Assembly: GCA_030692685.1 (NCBI GenBank) | Contig: JAUXZO010000005.1 | Span: forward strand, 113,314 to 177,313 | DNA length: 64,000 nt | Direction: 5' to 3' | Source: Acidovorax sp. | Lineage (GTDB): Bacteria > Pseudomonadota > Gammaproteobacteria > Burkholderiales > Burkholderiaceae_C | Shown: in pieces, positions 34,154-42,931 of the stretch | Numbering within the stretch: the stretch's first letter is position 1 | Layout of the letters: every line of letters starts with the position of its first letter | Notes under the pieces: model-generated | Told to the model about the DNA's origin: nothing | What the model saw: only the letters and a program-made list of their open reading frames with translations | Databases searched by the model: none | Program-made: the position numbers and the translations under genes

Positions 34154-35026
34154 ATGATCAATCGTCTGCGCAGCCTGCTCAACCTTGTTTTCTGTCTGCC
34201 TGCGGTGGCTGCCGTGATCGCGGTGGCATCGAGCGCAGGCGCGTGGGCGCAGCAGGTGGCCAGCCAACCCATTAGCCCCGCCGACTCGGCTTCGGCGACA
34301 CACTCGGCCACGGTGTCTGCGTCATCGATGTCATCGCGCGTGCTCGCCTGCACGGCCTGCCACGGCAAGGAAGGCCGCGCCACGCCCGACGGCTACTTTC
34401 CGCGCATTGCGGGCAAGCCAGCGGGCTACCTGGCCAACCAGTTGCTCAACTTTCGCGATGGGCGGCGCAGCTACCCGCAGATGACTTATCTCATCGAGCA
34501 CCTGACCGACGATTACCTGCGCGAGATGGCCGCGCACTTTGCGGCGCTGGACCTGCCGTACCCGCCACCACCCGCACCCCAGGCGCCCCCCGCTGCGCTA
34601 GAGCGGGGCCGGGTGCTGGTGCAGCACGGCGATGCTGCGCGCAGCATTCCTGCCTGCGTGTCATGCCACGGCGCGGCGATGACGGGCGTGAACCCGTCCA
34701 TCCCCGGCCTGCTGGGCCTGCCGCGTGACTATCTCAACAGCCAGCTGGGTGCCTGGAAAACTGGCCAGCGCCGCGCCCATGCGCCCGACTGCATGGCCGA
34801 CATTGCCAAACAACTCACGCCCGACGATGTGAGTGCTGTGTCTGCCTGGCTGGCCGCGCAGCCGGTGGCGGCAGGTGGCAAGCCCGCCCGCGCCTTGCCC
34901 GCTGCCATGCCCGTGCGGTGCGGTGGTGTGGCCGGTGTGCCTGTGGCTGCTGCTGCGGCGGCGGCTACTGCTGCTACTACTGCTACTACTGGCAGTGCGG
35001 CCCCTGCACTTGGCGCGGTGCGCTAA
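34154..35026 (+). CDS. Periplasmic di-haem cytochrome c
   Basis: Protein of 290 aa. Signal peptide with hydrophobic FCLPAVAAVIAVASSAGAWA and cleavage near residue 32. Two haem motifs, CTACH (about 66-70) and CVSCH (about 167-171), each followed by family features (GYLANQLLNFRDGRR; DYLNSQLGAWKTGQRR), mark two c553/c4-like domains. The C-terminal roughly 25 residues are Ala/Thr/Gly low complexity, encoded by a GCT/GCG/ACT triplet run (about 34945-34995). Ends 15 bp before the start of the tri-haem cytochrome gene; the two probably form an electron-transfer pair. Confidence 0.88.
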   Translation: MINRLRSLLNLVFCLPAVAAVIAVASSAGAWAQQVASQPISPADSASATHSATVSASSMSSRVLACTACHGKEGRATPDGYFPRIAGKPAGYLANQLLNFRDGRRSYPQMTYLIEHLTDDYLREMAAHFAALDLPYPPPPAPQAPPAALERGRVLVQHGDAARSIPACVSCHGAAMTGVNPSIPGLLGLPRDYLNSQLGAWKTGQRRAHAPDCMADIAKQLTPDDVSAVSAWLAAQPVAAGGKPARALPAAMPVRCGGVAGVPVAAAAAAATAATTATTGSAAPALGAVR

Positions 35027-35041
35027 GAAAGGATGCCCTTC

Positions 35042-36322
35042 ATGAAACGCATTCTCTGGACGATTTCTTCCGTGCTGGCGGCCTTGGGCGTCATCGCAGC
35101 GGTGCTGATCACCTTGAACCTGCGCGGCGAAGCGCCGCTGCCCACCAGCGAAACCCTGCAAACCACGCCCCAATTGGTGGCGCGCGGCGAATACCTGGCC
35201 CGCGTGGGCAACTGCATGGCTTGCCACACCACGCAGGGCGGAGCTCCGTTTGCGGGTGGGCGCGGCATCGAGACGCCGTTTGGCGTGGTGCACAGCTCCA
35301 ACCTCACCGCCGACGAGCGCCACGGGGTGGGCAGCTGGACCTCTGCCGAGTTTTGGCGCGCCATGCACCACGGCCGCAGCAAGGACGGGCGGCTGCTGTA
35401 CCCGGCGTTTCCGTACCCCAATTACACCGAGGTGACGCGCGAGGATTCGGACGCGATCTTTGCCTACCTGCAAACCGTGCCCGCCGTGGCCGAGGCCAAC
35501 CGCCCGCACGCACTGCGTTTTCCGTACAACACGCAGGCTGCGTTGGGGGTGTGGCGGGGGTTGTTCTTCAGCCCGGGTGCACCAAAGCCTGAACCTACGC
35601 AGACGGCCGAGTACAACAGGGGCGCCTACCTGGTCAACGGCCTGGGCCACTGCACGGCCTGCCACACCCCGCGCAATGCGCTGGGCGCCACCACCGATGC
35701 CAAAGCTTTCACAGGGGGGTTGATCCCCGTGCAGAACTGGTATGCGCCCGCGCTGAATGCGGCGGCCGAGGCGGGTGTCAAAGAATGGGCCACCGAAGAC
35801 GTGGTGGCCTTGCTGAAGACCGGCGTGGCACCGCACGGATCGGTGCTGGGCCCCATGGCCGAGGTGGTGTTTCGCAGCACGCAGTACCTGACAGACGCCG
35901 ATGCGCGCGCCATGGCGGTGTACCTGCAAGCCCTGCCGCAGCAAGACGAAAAGGCCCCGTCCACCGTGCCCGCACCACCAGCCAGCGCCATGTTGCGCGG
36001 TGGCAAGGTGTATGAGCAGCAGTGCGCCCAATGCCATGGTGACAAGGGGCAGGGCGAGCCTGGGGCTTTCCCGGCGCTGGCAGGCAACCGGGCGGTGGTG
36101 CTGAACGACCCCACCAACCTGGTGCGCGTAGTGCTGCAGGGCGGCTACCTGCCCGCCACGGCCGGCAACCCGCGCCCGCATGGGATGCCGCCGTTTCAGC
36201 AGTTCCTGTCGGATGACGAAGTGGCCGCTGTCACCACCTTTGTGCGCAACAGCTGGGGCAATCAGGCCCCCGGTGTGGGTACCATCGAGGTTTATCGCGC
36301 CCGCGAGCGGCGCGGTTTGTAG
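35042..36322 (+). CDS. Tri-haem cytochrome c (alcohol/gluconate dehydrogenase cytochrome-subunit type)
   Basis: Protein of 426 aa. ATG 35042 has AAAGGA 8 bases upstream; ATG 35033 overlaps that site. Uncleaved-type signal or anchor helix (ILWTISSVLAALGVIAAVLI). Three haem motifs: CMACH (about 58), CTACH (about 203) and CAQCH (about 328). The first two domains show GRGIETPFGVVHSSNLT and GHCTACHTPRN, as in cytochrome subunits of membrane PQQ/FAD dehydrogenases (AdhB, gluconate and sorbitol dehydrogenases). No catalytic dehydrogenase subunit gene is nearby. Probably passes electrons from a periplasmic dehydrogenase, or from the di-haem partner, to ubiquinone or oxidase. Confidence 0.88.
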   Translation: MKRILWTISSVLAALGVIAAVLITLNLRGEAPLPTSETLQTTPQLVARGEYLARVGNCMACHTTQGGAPFAGGRGIETPFGVVHSSNLTADERHGVGSWTSAEFWRAMHHGRSKDGRLLYPAFPYPNYTEVTREDSDAIFAYLQTVPAVAEANRPHALRFPYNTQAALGVWRGLFFSPGAPKPEPTQTAEYNRGAYLVNGLGHCTACHTPRNALGATTDAKAFTGGLIPVQNWYAPALNAAAEAGVKEWATEDVVALLKTGVAPHGSVLGPMAEVVFRSTQYLTDADARAMAVYLQALPQQDEKAPSTVPAPPASAMLRGGKVYEQQCAQCHGDKGQGEPGAFPALAGNRAVVLNDPTNLVRVVLQGGYLPATAGNPRPHGMPPFQQFLSDDEVAAVTTFVRNSWGNQAPGVGTIEVYRARERRGL

Positions 36323-36401
36323 CAGGTGACGGGGGAGGCGGCGGTGTTCGTCCGCCTTCAGCACCCGTCGCGTGCTGACTGACCACCCAGGAGCCCCGTT
36401 G

Positions 36402-36803
36402 ATGCAAAGCCCGGCCGCATTGCCCGAACCCACCCAGCCCCATCTTCCTGCCGCCACCGTGCCAAGTGGCTGGTGGGCCGTGTGCTTGTGCGCAGGCTGG
36501 TGTGGCACCTGTGGCGTGTACCGCCCCTTGTTTGATGAGCTGGCCCGCGCGCACCCGGGCGTGCGTTTTGAGTGGGTGGACATTGAGGATGATTCGGACA
36601 TCGCGGGGGATCTGGACGTGGAAACCTTCCCCACGCTACTGATTGCGGACGGCCAGCGGGCGCTTTTCTTGGGGCCGCTGCTGCCGCAGGCGCCTGTGCT
36701 GGCGCGGCTGTTGACAAGCTTGCAGGCGGCGCCGGGTGGCGCAGGCGCGGGCGGCGAGGCGCAAGCGGTTTTTGAGCGTGTGCAGGCTGCGCGCGGGGCA
36801 TAG
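36402..36803 (+). CDS. Thioredoxin-fold protein (WCGTC)
   Basis: Protein of 133 aa from ATG 36402, with CAGGAG about 9 bases upstream. The thioredoxin-like core has CLCAGWCGTCGVYRPLFDEL (active CGTC near residue 35), VDIEDDSDIAGD and cis-Pro VETFPTLLI. There is no signal peptide, so it is likely cytoplasmic, and it is shorter at the C-terminus than some co-chaperone relatives. Runs the same way as the cytochrome genes 79 bp upstream, but a functional link to cytochrome maturation is not shown. Confidence 0.85.
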   Translation: MQSPAALPEPTQPHLPAATVPSGWWAVCLCAGWCGTCGVYRPLFDELARAHPGVRFEWVDIEDDSDIAGDLDVETFPTLLIADGQRALFLGPLLPQAPVLARLLTSLQAAPGGAGAGGEAQAVFERVQAARGA

Positions 36804-36860
36804 TGGCCCGGCTTGGCAGCTCGTGCATGTCGCCGTTGCCCATGCTTGTGTCAGTGAATA

Positions 36861-36915
36861 CTCCTATTTTTATAGCTGCTAGCGCTTGATGGACAAGCGC
36901 TAGGGCCATTTTTTG
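36861..36915. repeat. CTAGCGCTT-type palindromic repeat, abutting a start codon
   Basis: Reads ctcctatttttatagctgct, agcgcttgatggacaagcgc, tagggccattttttg. Strong stem CTAGCGCTTG/CAAGCGCTAG with a 4-base loop. The right flank runs into the TTG start of the SNF2 gene at 36917, so it must lie in that gene's leader. Confidence 0.88.
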
Positions 36916-36916
36916 C

Positions 36917-39900
36917 TTGAAATTTGTGTCTACATCTCACACTCCGTGGTTTCCGCTCAATTCACTGCAAGCCCAATGTGACAAGGGTGCATGGTCGCGT
37001 GGGATGGACCTGTATCGCGGCGCGGAGGTGGTCCACATCCATATCGACGACGCCGGGGGCGGCAGCTGGCTGATCGAGGGCGAGGTGCAGGGCAGCCTGC
37101 CCGAGCCCTACGAAGTGTCGGTAGAGCTTGTTCTTGCGCCCAATGGGCAGGTCAAGCACTGGTCGGGTGACTGCAGCTGCCCCGTCGGGGGGGATTGCAA
37201 ACACGCCGTGGCCCTGACGCTGGAGGCCGCGCATCTGGGCCCAGAGAAGGGCCAACTGCCGGTACAAGCCGCGGATGCGCTCAAATCCCAGCAAGATCGA
37301 AAGGATGCCCTGGCACGCGCCGAGGCAGAGGCGCGGTTGGTGCACTGGCTGCAGGACTGGGACCGCGCTGTGGGCGCTGCCAACTCGCAGGCGCCCAGTG
37401 CACATCCAGGGCGGCCCGAGTGCTATCTGTACCTGGTCTCCACGGTGGGGCAGTCCCGCACCACGGTGCCGCAGATGCAGTTGGAGGCCGTGGTGTCTTA
37501 CCCCAAGGTCACCGGCGGCTGGTCCAAGCCCAAGCAGATCCGCACGCAGCCCGGGCCAGGCCAGGCGGTATACGACCGCGCCAGCGATGCCGACCGCCAG
37601 GTGCTGCAACTGCTGCGCGCCATGCCCCGCAGCGTGGGGTACTACTCGGCCTACAGCGTTGCGCCCATCGGGGTGCTCGAGGGCGCGGTGGGCTTGCTGG
37701 CGCTGGAGCAAGCAGCTGCCACGGGCCGCCTGTTTGTAGATGCGGGCGGATCCACCGTGGGCACCCCATTGCGCTGGGGCGACTCGCTGCCCCTCGCGTG
37801 GGGCTGGAGGGAGTCCGTGGTTTCCCAGGGTGGCGAGAGTGCCTGGGGCTTGCGGGCCACGCTGCCCACTCCCACCGCCCTCTTGTGCGACAACCACCCA
37901 CCTTTGTATCTGGACGCTGCCCAGGGTGTCTGCGGACCGGTGCACGCCGAGGGCCTGAGCCCGGCGCAGGTGGCCATGCTGCTCAAGGCGCCTGCACTCA
38001 ATTCCACCGCCCTGCAAAGACACCATGCCGCGGTGGCCAGCCGCATCGGTGGGGTGCTGCCGCTGCCGCCGGTGCTCGGCCCGCTGACGCGCGTGCAGGG
38101 CGTCAAACCGGTAGCGCGCGTGCATCTGGCGCCCTCGCCCCCGCAGGACGTGGCTGACCTGGGCCTCATTACCGCGCAATTGCGGTTTGATTACCAGGGC
38201 CATGTGGGCTGGTGGGCGGGGCAGGAGCTGGCCGTGCTGGTGCCTGGGGCTGACGGTGGCCAGGTGGTGCTGCAGCGCGACGCTTTGGCCGAACTCAACG
38301 CCATCGAACGCCTCATGGACGTGGGCCTGCTGGGCACGGACGACGGCCTGTTCGGCATCCCGGGCGAACGCTCGCAGAATGACTGGATGCACTGGGCCGA
38401 CAACGGCTTTGTGGTGCTGCGTGACGCGGGTTTTGACATCACACTGGGCCCCGCGCTGGAAGGCTGGATCCAGCATGCCGACACACTGGCCGTGGCGCTG
38501 CAGCCCGAGGGCGATGACGAGGCCACCTCGCCCTGGTTTGCGTTGTCGCTGGGCATGGAGATCAACGGTGTGCGCCACAACATCCTGCCCTGGCTGCCCA
38601 ACCTGATCGCCGCCGCTGCAGCCCAGCCGGTGAACCCCGACACGGGCCTGCCCCAGTTGCCGTCGCACGTGTATCTGCCGTCGCTGGCGGGCCCCGGGTT
38701 TGTGCGCTTGCCCACCGATGCGCTCCAGCCGTGGATGGCAGCGCTGCTGGACCTGGTGGGCGACCGGGCGCACGACTTCAATGGCGACAGCTTGCAGCTG
38801 TCGCGCCTGGACGCCTTGCGCACCAGTGCCGCGCTGGGCGAGGGCGCGGTGTGGGAGGGCGCCGATGCGTTGCGGGCCATGGTGGCCCAGCTGCAAGGCG
38901 CCACCGCATTGCCCGAGGTACCGCTGCCCGCCCGCGTGCTGGCCACACTGCGACCGTACCAGCAGCAGGGCCTGAACTGGTTGCAGTTTTTGAGCACCCA
39001 CGGCCTGGCCGGTGTGCTGGCCGACGACATGGGCCTTGGCAAGACCCTGCAGACCCTGGCGCATATTCAGGTCGAAAAGGACGCCGGCCGCCTGACCCAC
39101 CCCGCACTCATCATTGCGCCCGTGAGCCTGATGGGCAACTGGCAACGCGAGGCCGCGCGGTTTTGTCCGGATCTGCGGTGCCTGGTGCTGCATGGCGCAG
39201 GCCGCCACGAGGTTGCTGATGCGGTGGCAGAACATGACCTGGTCATCGCCCCGTATTCACTGCTGCAGCGCGACCGCGAGCGTTGGCTGGCGCACCAATG
39301 GCACTTGGTGGTGCTCGATGAAGCCCAGAACATCAAAAACGCCAGCACCCACGCGGCCCAGGTGGTCAGCCAGTTGCAGGCGCGCCACCGGCTGTGCCTG
39401 TCGGGCACACCGATGGAAAACCATTTGGGTGAGATATGGAGTCTGTTTCACTTTTTGATGCCCGGTTTTTTGGGCAGCCAGCAGCGCTTCAAGGAGGTGT
39501 TTCGCACGCCCATTGAAAAACTGGGAGATGGTGCGCGCATGGCGCAGCTTTGCGCGCGCATCACGCCGTTCATGCTGCGCCGCACCAAGGCGTTGGTGGC
39601 CAGCGAGCTGCCGCCCAAGGTCGAATCGGTGATGCCCGTGGAGTTGACCGGCGCCCAGGCCGATTTGTACGAAACCATCCGCCTGGGTATGGAAAAAACC
39701 GTGCGCGAAGCGCTGCAGTCCAAGGGGCTGGCCAAGTCGCAAATCACCATCCTCGATGCGCTGCTCAAGTTGCGCCAGGTGTGCTGCCACCCGCAACTGG
39801 TGCCGTTCGATGCCGCCAAAAAGGTGAAGACCTCTGCCAAGCTGGATCAATTGATGGCGCTGCTGCCCGAGATGCTGGCTGAGGGGCGGCGCATTTTGCT

Positions 39901-40354
39901 GTTCTCGCAATTCACCAGCATGCTGACGCTGATCGAGGCCGAGCTGAAAAAGCGCAACCTGCCCTGGGTCAAGCTCACGGGCCAAAGCCAAAAGCGCGAC
40001 GCGATCATTGAACAGTTCACCAGCGGGCAGGTGCCGCTGTTCCTGATCAGCCTCAAGGCGGGCGGAGTGGGGCTGAACCTGCCCCAGGCGGATACGGTGA
40101 TCCACTACGACCCCTGGTGGAACCCCGCCGTGGAAAACCAGGCGACCGACCGCGCTCACCGCATCGGCCAGACGCAAAGCGTGTGGGTGATCAAGCTGGT
40201 GGCGCAGGGCACGATTGAAGAGCGCATTTTGGCGCTGCAAGAGCGCAAGGCCGAGTTGGCGGGCAGCCTGTACAGCGGGTCTGCGGCGCGCAAGGAGCCG
40301 TTGTTTACCGAGGGCGACCTGGCGGAGCTGCTGCAGCCGCTATCGCACTTATAG
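36917..40354 (+). CDS. SWIM-zinc-finger SNF2/DEAD-like helicase (HepA family)
   Basis: Protein of 1145 aa; the start is uncertain (TTG 36917 or GTG 36926; no nearby in-frame ATG and no good ribosome site). N-terminal SWIM motif CSCPVGGDCKHAVAL (about residues 94-108). A long middle region leads to a SNF2_N domain with DDMGLGKTLQT (about 700), LDEAQNIKN (about 800) and LSGTPMENHLGEIWSLFHFL. The helicase C domain has RILLFSQFTSML (about 990), SLKAGGVGLNLPQAD and TDRAHRIGQT (about 1077). Likely a dsDNA translocase remodelling protein-DNA or polymerase complexes. It stands alone, between a repeat and the rimP leader. Confidence 0.88.
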   Translation: MKFVSTSHTPWFPLNSLQAQCDKGAWSRGMDLYRGAEVVHIHIDDAGGGSWLIEGEVQGSLPEPYEVSVELVLAPNGQVKHWSGDCSCPVGGDCKHAVALTLEAAHLGPEKGQLPVQAADALKSQQDRKDALARAEAEARLVHWLQDWDRAVGAANSQAPSAHPGRPECYLYLVSTVGQSRTTVPQMQLEAVVSYPKVTGGWSKPKQIRTQPGPGQAVYDRASDADRQVLQLLRAMPRSVGYYSAYSVAPIGVLEGAVGLLALEQAAATGRLFVDAGGSTVGTPLRWGDSLPLAWGWRESVVSQGGESAWGLRATLPTPTALLCDNHPPLYLDAAQGVCGPVHAEGLSPAQVAMLLKAPALNSTALQRHHAAVASRIGGVLPLPPVLGPLTRVQGVKPVARVHLAPSPPQDVADLGLITAQLRFDYQGHVGWWAGQELAVLVPGADGGQVVLQRDALAELNAIERLMDVGLLGTDDGLFGIPGERSQNDWMHWADNGFVVLRDAGFDITLGPALEGWIQHADTLAVALQPEGDDEATSPWFALSLGMEINGVRHNILPWLPNLIAAAAAQPVNPDTGLPQLPSHVYLPSLAGPGFVRLPTDALQPWMAALLDLVGDRAHDFNGDSLQLSRLDALRTSAALGEGAVWEGADALRAMVAQLQGATALPEVPLPARVLATLRPYQQQGLNWLQFLSTHGLAGVLADDMGLGKTLQTLAHIQVEKDAGRLTHPALIIAPVSLMGNWQREAARFCPDLRCLVLHGAGRHEVADAVAEHDLVIAPYSLLQRDRERWLAHQWHLVVLDEAQNIKNASTHAAQVVSQLQARHRLCLSGTPMENHLGEIWSLFHFLMPGFLGSQQRFKEVFRTPIEKLGDGARMAQLCARITPFMLRRTKALVASELPPKVESVMPVELTGAQADLYETIRLGMEKTVREALQSKGLAKSQITILDALLKLRQVCCHPQLVPFDAAKKVKTSAKLDQLMALLPEMLAEGRRILLFSQFTSMLTLIEAELKKRNLPWVKLTGQSQKRDAIIEQFTSGQVPLFLISLKAGGVGLNLPQADTVIHYDPWWNPAVENQATDRAHRIGQTQSVWVIKLVAQGTIEERILALQERKAELAGSLYSGSAARKEPLFTEGDLAELLQPLSHL

Positions 40355-40737
40355 CTATTGGCGCATGTTGGGTGAGCGTCAGGCGCTGTTTTGGCACTAC
40401 ACCGCCTTGTGGGCCGCATGAACGCTGGTGCAGACGCGGTTTAGATGCTTGCTAAGGCGTCTTGACAACAGTTTTCCCCGTGCGTGTCTTTGCAGATCAG
40501 CACTTTGCACGCTACAATACGAGTCTCACGACCAAGCGGGCGGGTACCAACCGCCCGTTTTTTTTGGTCGAACGCTTTTGGAGCTCGAAGCTGTCGGAGA
40601 GAGTCTCCGGGGGTTATCGGGTTTTTTGTTTTGGATTTACGCAATCAAGGGTGCACAAAGGTGCTTCTTTGGAATGGGCTGCTGGCCCGCTCCTCCTTTG
40701 TGTAAGTCGTGTTGTTTTACGGGATTGAACTGAACAC
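40355..40737. other. Leader region of the rimP-nusA-infB operon
   Basis: No gene in 383 bp. It holds a possible -10 TACAAT (40513-40518), a terminator-like hairpin (40529-40570) and about 170 bp of further leader before the GTG of rimP. At 40352-40396 the order atagctat...gagcgtc-aggcgct vaguely recalls the CTAGCGCTT repeat but is too decayed to list. Confidence 0.55.
40529..40570 (+). terminator. Terminator-like hairpin in the rimP operon leader (possible attenuator)
   Basis: CGGGCGG (40537-40543), loop gtaccaa, CCGCCCG (40551-40557) and then eight T (40558-40565) make a textbook intrinsic terminator. The outer bases CGACCAA (40529-40535) and TTGGTCG (40564-40570) are also complementary and would close the stem across the T-run. 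It lies just after a TACAAT box and 170 bp before rimP, so it could attenuate the operon or end a very short transcript. Confidence 0.75.
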
Positions 40738-41334
40738 GTGGCATTGCAGCAAGTCGTTGAACAAATTGTGACGGGCCTGGGGTACGACCTGGTGGAGATT
40801 GAACGCTCTGCCGGTGGCCTGCTGCGCATCACCATCGATTTGCCCTGGGTGCAGCCGGCCGCCGATGCGCCCGCCCCCGTGCTGGAGCAGTTTGTCACGG
40901 TCGAAGATTGCGAGAAAGTCACCCGCCAGCTGCAGTTTGCGCTGGAAGTGGACGGTGCTGAGTACAAGCGCCTTGAAGTCTCCTCTCCCGGTATTGATCG
41001 CCCTTTGCGCCACGAGCAAGACTTTGTGCGCTTTGAGGGTTCGATCATCGACGTCACCCTGCGAGTGCCCATTGGCGTAGCAGCAGCGGCGGGGCAGGTG
41101 AACGCCACCCGCAAGAAATTTCGCGGCACGCTGGAGCGGGCCGAGGCTGGAGGCTGGCAGATCGTCTGGAGCGATGCGCCACCGGTAAAGCCAGGTCAAA
41201 GAGTAAGCAAGAAGCGCGTGCCCGCCCCGTTGCAGGCTTTGGGCTTCACCTTGGATGAAGTGCGAGACGTCCGTTTGGCGTCCATCGTGGATTTCAAGGG
41301 CCGTGCAGGCAAGGCCGGGCCAACGCCCGCCTGA
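40738..41334 (+). CDS. rimP: Ribosome maturation factor RimP
   Basis: Protein of 198 aa with a GTG start. Family features are LGYDLVEIERSAGGLLRITI at the N-terminus, CEKVTRQLQFALEVDG and the highly conserved LEVSSPGIDRPLRHEQDF. A C-terminal SH3-like domain ends EVRDVRLASIVDFKG. RimP is needed for 30S subunit maturation and is normally first in the rimP-nusA-infB operon, as here. It is somewhat longer than the E. coli protein (about 150 aa), as is common in beta-proteobacteria, with a Pro/Ala insert after the first strand pair. The hairpin leader upstream is listed separately. Confidence 0.95.
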   Translation: MALQQVVEQIVTGLGYDLVEIERSAGGLLRITIDLPWVQPAADAPAPVLEQFVTVEDCEKVTRQLQFALEVDGAEYKRLEVSSPGIDRPLRHEQDFVRFEGSIIDVTLRVPIGVAAAAGQVNATRKKFRGTLERAEAGGWQIVWSDAPPVKPGQRVSKKRVPAPLQALGFTLDEVRDVRLASIVDFKGRAGKAGPTPA

Positions 41335-41423
41335 ACTGTCGGATGAATTGGGTCGGGTGGCCGCCAGGCATGTGCCAAGTGCAGCCCCTCGCCTTCGGGT
41401 GATTGAAACAGGAGAGTCGTCGC

Positions 41424-42908
41424 ATGAATCGCGAATTGTTGATGTTGGTTGAGGCCATTTCGCGCGAAAAGAACGTGGAGCTTGATGTGGTCTTGGGCGC
41501 CGTGGAGGCTGCCCTGGCCCAGGCTACCAAAAAGCTGTACCAAGGTGAGGTGGACATCCGCGTGTCCGTTGATCGCGACAGCGGCAACTACGAGACTTTC
41601 CGTCGCTGGCTGGTTGTGCCCGATGACGCAGGTCTGCAAAATCCCGAAGCTGAAGAGTTGCTGATGGATGCGAAAGACCGCATCGCAGACATCGAAGTCG
41701 GCGAGTACATCGAAGAAGGCGTCGAATCCGTTCCCATTGGCCGCATTGGCGCCATGGCAGCCAAGCAGGTCATTCTGCAAAAGATTCGCGACGCCGAGCG
41801 TGAAATGCTGCTCAACGACTTCATGTCGCGGGGTGAGCGCATCTTCACGGGCACCGTCAAGCGCATGGACAAGGGCGACATCATTGTCGAATCCGGTCGC
41901 GTCGAAGGCCGCTTGCGCCGCGGCGAGATGATTCCCAAGGAAAATCTACGCAGTGGCGACCGTGTGCGCGCCATGATCATGGAAGTGGATCTGACGCTGC
42001 GCGGTGCCCCCATCATCCTGTCGCGCTCTGCCCCTGAGTTCATGATTGAACTCTTCCGCCAGGAAGTGCCAGAGATCGAACAAGGCTTGCTGGAAATCAA
42101 AAGCTGCGCCCGTGACTCCGGTTCGCGCGCCAAGATCGCCGTGCTGAGCCACGACAAGCGTGTGGACCCCATCGGCACCTGCGTCGGCGTGCGTGGCACC
42201 CGCGTGAATGCGGTGACCAACGAACTCGCTGGCGAGCGCGTGGACATTGTGTTGTGGTCTGAAGACCCCGCGCAGTTCGTCATTGGCGCTCTGGCCCCAG
42301 CCAATGTGTCCTCCATCGTGGTCGATGAAGAAAAGCATGCCATGGATGTGGTTGTGGACGAGGAAAATCTCGCCATTGCCATCGGCCGTGGTGGTCAAAA
42401 TGTGCGCTTGGCGTCCGACCTGACCGGCTGGAAGATCAATATCATGGACGCTGCAGAGTCTGCGCAAAAGCAGGCCAACGAGTCCGATACGGCCCGCAAG
42501 CTGTTCATGGAAAAACTCGATGTGGACGAAGAGATCGCCGACATCCTGATCTCCGAAGGTTTCAACACCCTGGAAGAGGTGGCCTATGTGCCGCTGCAGG
42601 AGATGCTGGAAATCGAAAGCTTCGACGAAGACACCGTCAACGAGTTGCGTGCGCGTGCCAAGGACGCTCTGTTGACGATGGAAATCGCCCGTGAGGAAAG
42701 CGTGGATGAAGTCTCCCAAGACCTGCGCGACCTCGAAGGCCTCACCCCCGAGCTGATTGCCAAGTTGGCAGACGGTGGTGTTCACACACGTGATGACCTG
42801 GCCGATCTGGCCATTGATGAACTGACCGACCTGACCGGGCAGTCTGAAGAAGATGCCAAAGCCTTGATCATGAAGGCGCGCGAACATTGGTTCGCGGGGC
42901 AAGAGTAA
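41424..42908 (+). CDS. nusA: Transcription termination/antitermination factor NusA
   Basis: Protein of 494 aa; ATG 41424 with AGGAGAG 8 bases upstream. Domains in order: N-terminal polymerase-binding domain ([18 protein letters not shown]), S1 domain ([16 protein letters not shown]), two KH domains ([39 protein letters not shown]) and two C-terminal acidic helix-hairpin repeats ([40 protein letters not shown]). It modulates RNA polymerase pausing, rho-dependent termination and rRNA antitermination. The two C-terminal repeats are as in E. coli and most proteobacteria. Confidence 0.97.
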   Translation: MNRELLMLVEAISREKNVELDVVLGAVEAALAQATKKLYQGEVDIRVSVDRDSGNYETFRRWLVVPDDAGLQNPEAEELLMDAKDRIADIEVGEYIEEGVESVPIGRIGAMAAKQVILQKIRDAEREMLLNDFMSRGERIFTGTVKRMDKGDIIVESGRVEGRLRRGEMIPKENLRSGDRVRAMIMEVDLTLRGAPIILSRSAPEFMIELFRQEVPEIEQGLLEIKSCARDSGSRAKIAVLSHDKRVDPIGTCVGVRGTRVNAVTNELAGERVDIVLWSEDPAQFVIGALAPANVSSIVVDEEKHAMDVVVDEENLAIAIGRGGQNVRLASDLTGWKINIMDAAESAQKQANESDTARKLFMEKLDVDEEIADILISEGFNTLEEVAYVPLQEMLEIESFDEDTVNELRARAKDALLTMEIAREESVDEVSQDLRDLEGLTPELIAKLADGGVHTRDDLADLAIDELTDLTGQSEEDAKALIMKAREHWFAGQE

Positions 42909-42931
42909 GGTCAGGGAGGCACGAACCAAAT

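Noticed and set aside
35033..35041. ATG at 35033 as start of the tri-haem cytochrome
   Set aside because: It directly abuts the AAAGGA ribosome site; ATG 35042 has proper spacing and begins the signal helix.
36962..39235. Very long antisense frame under the SNF2 helicase (similarly 3921-5294, 44813-46234, 47125-48774 and 55643-57154)
   Set aside because: High-GC codon bias of strongly supported genes opens the opposite strand. The peptides are His/Arg/Gln-rich and match no family.
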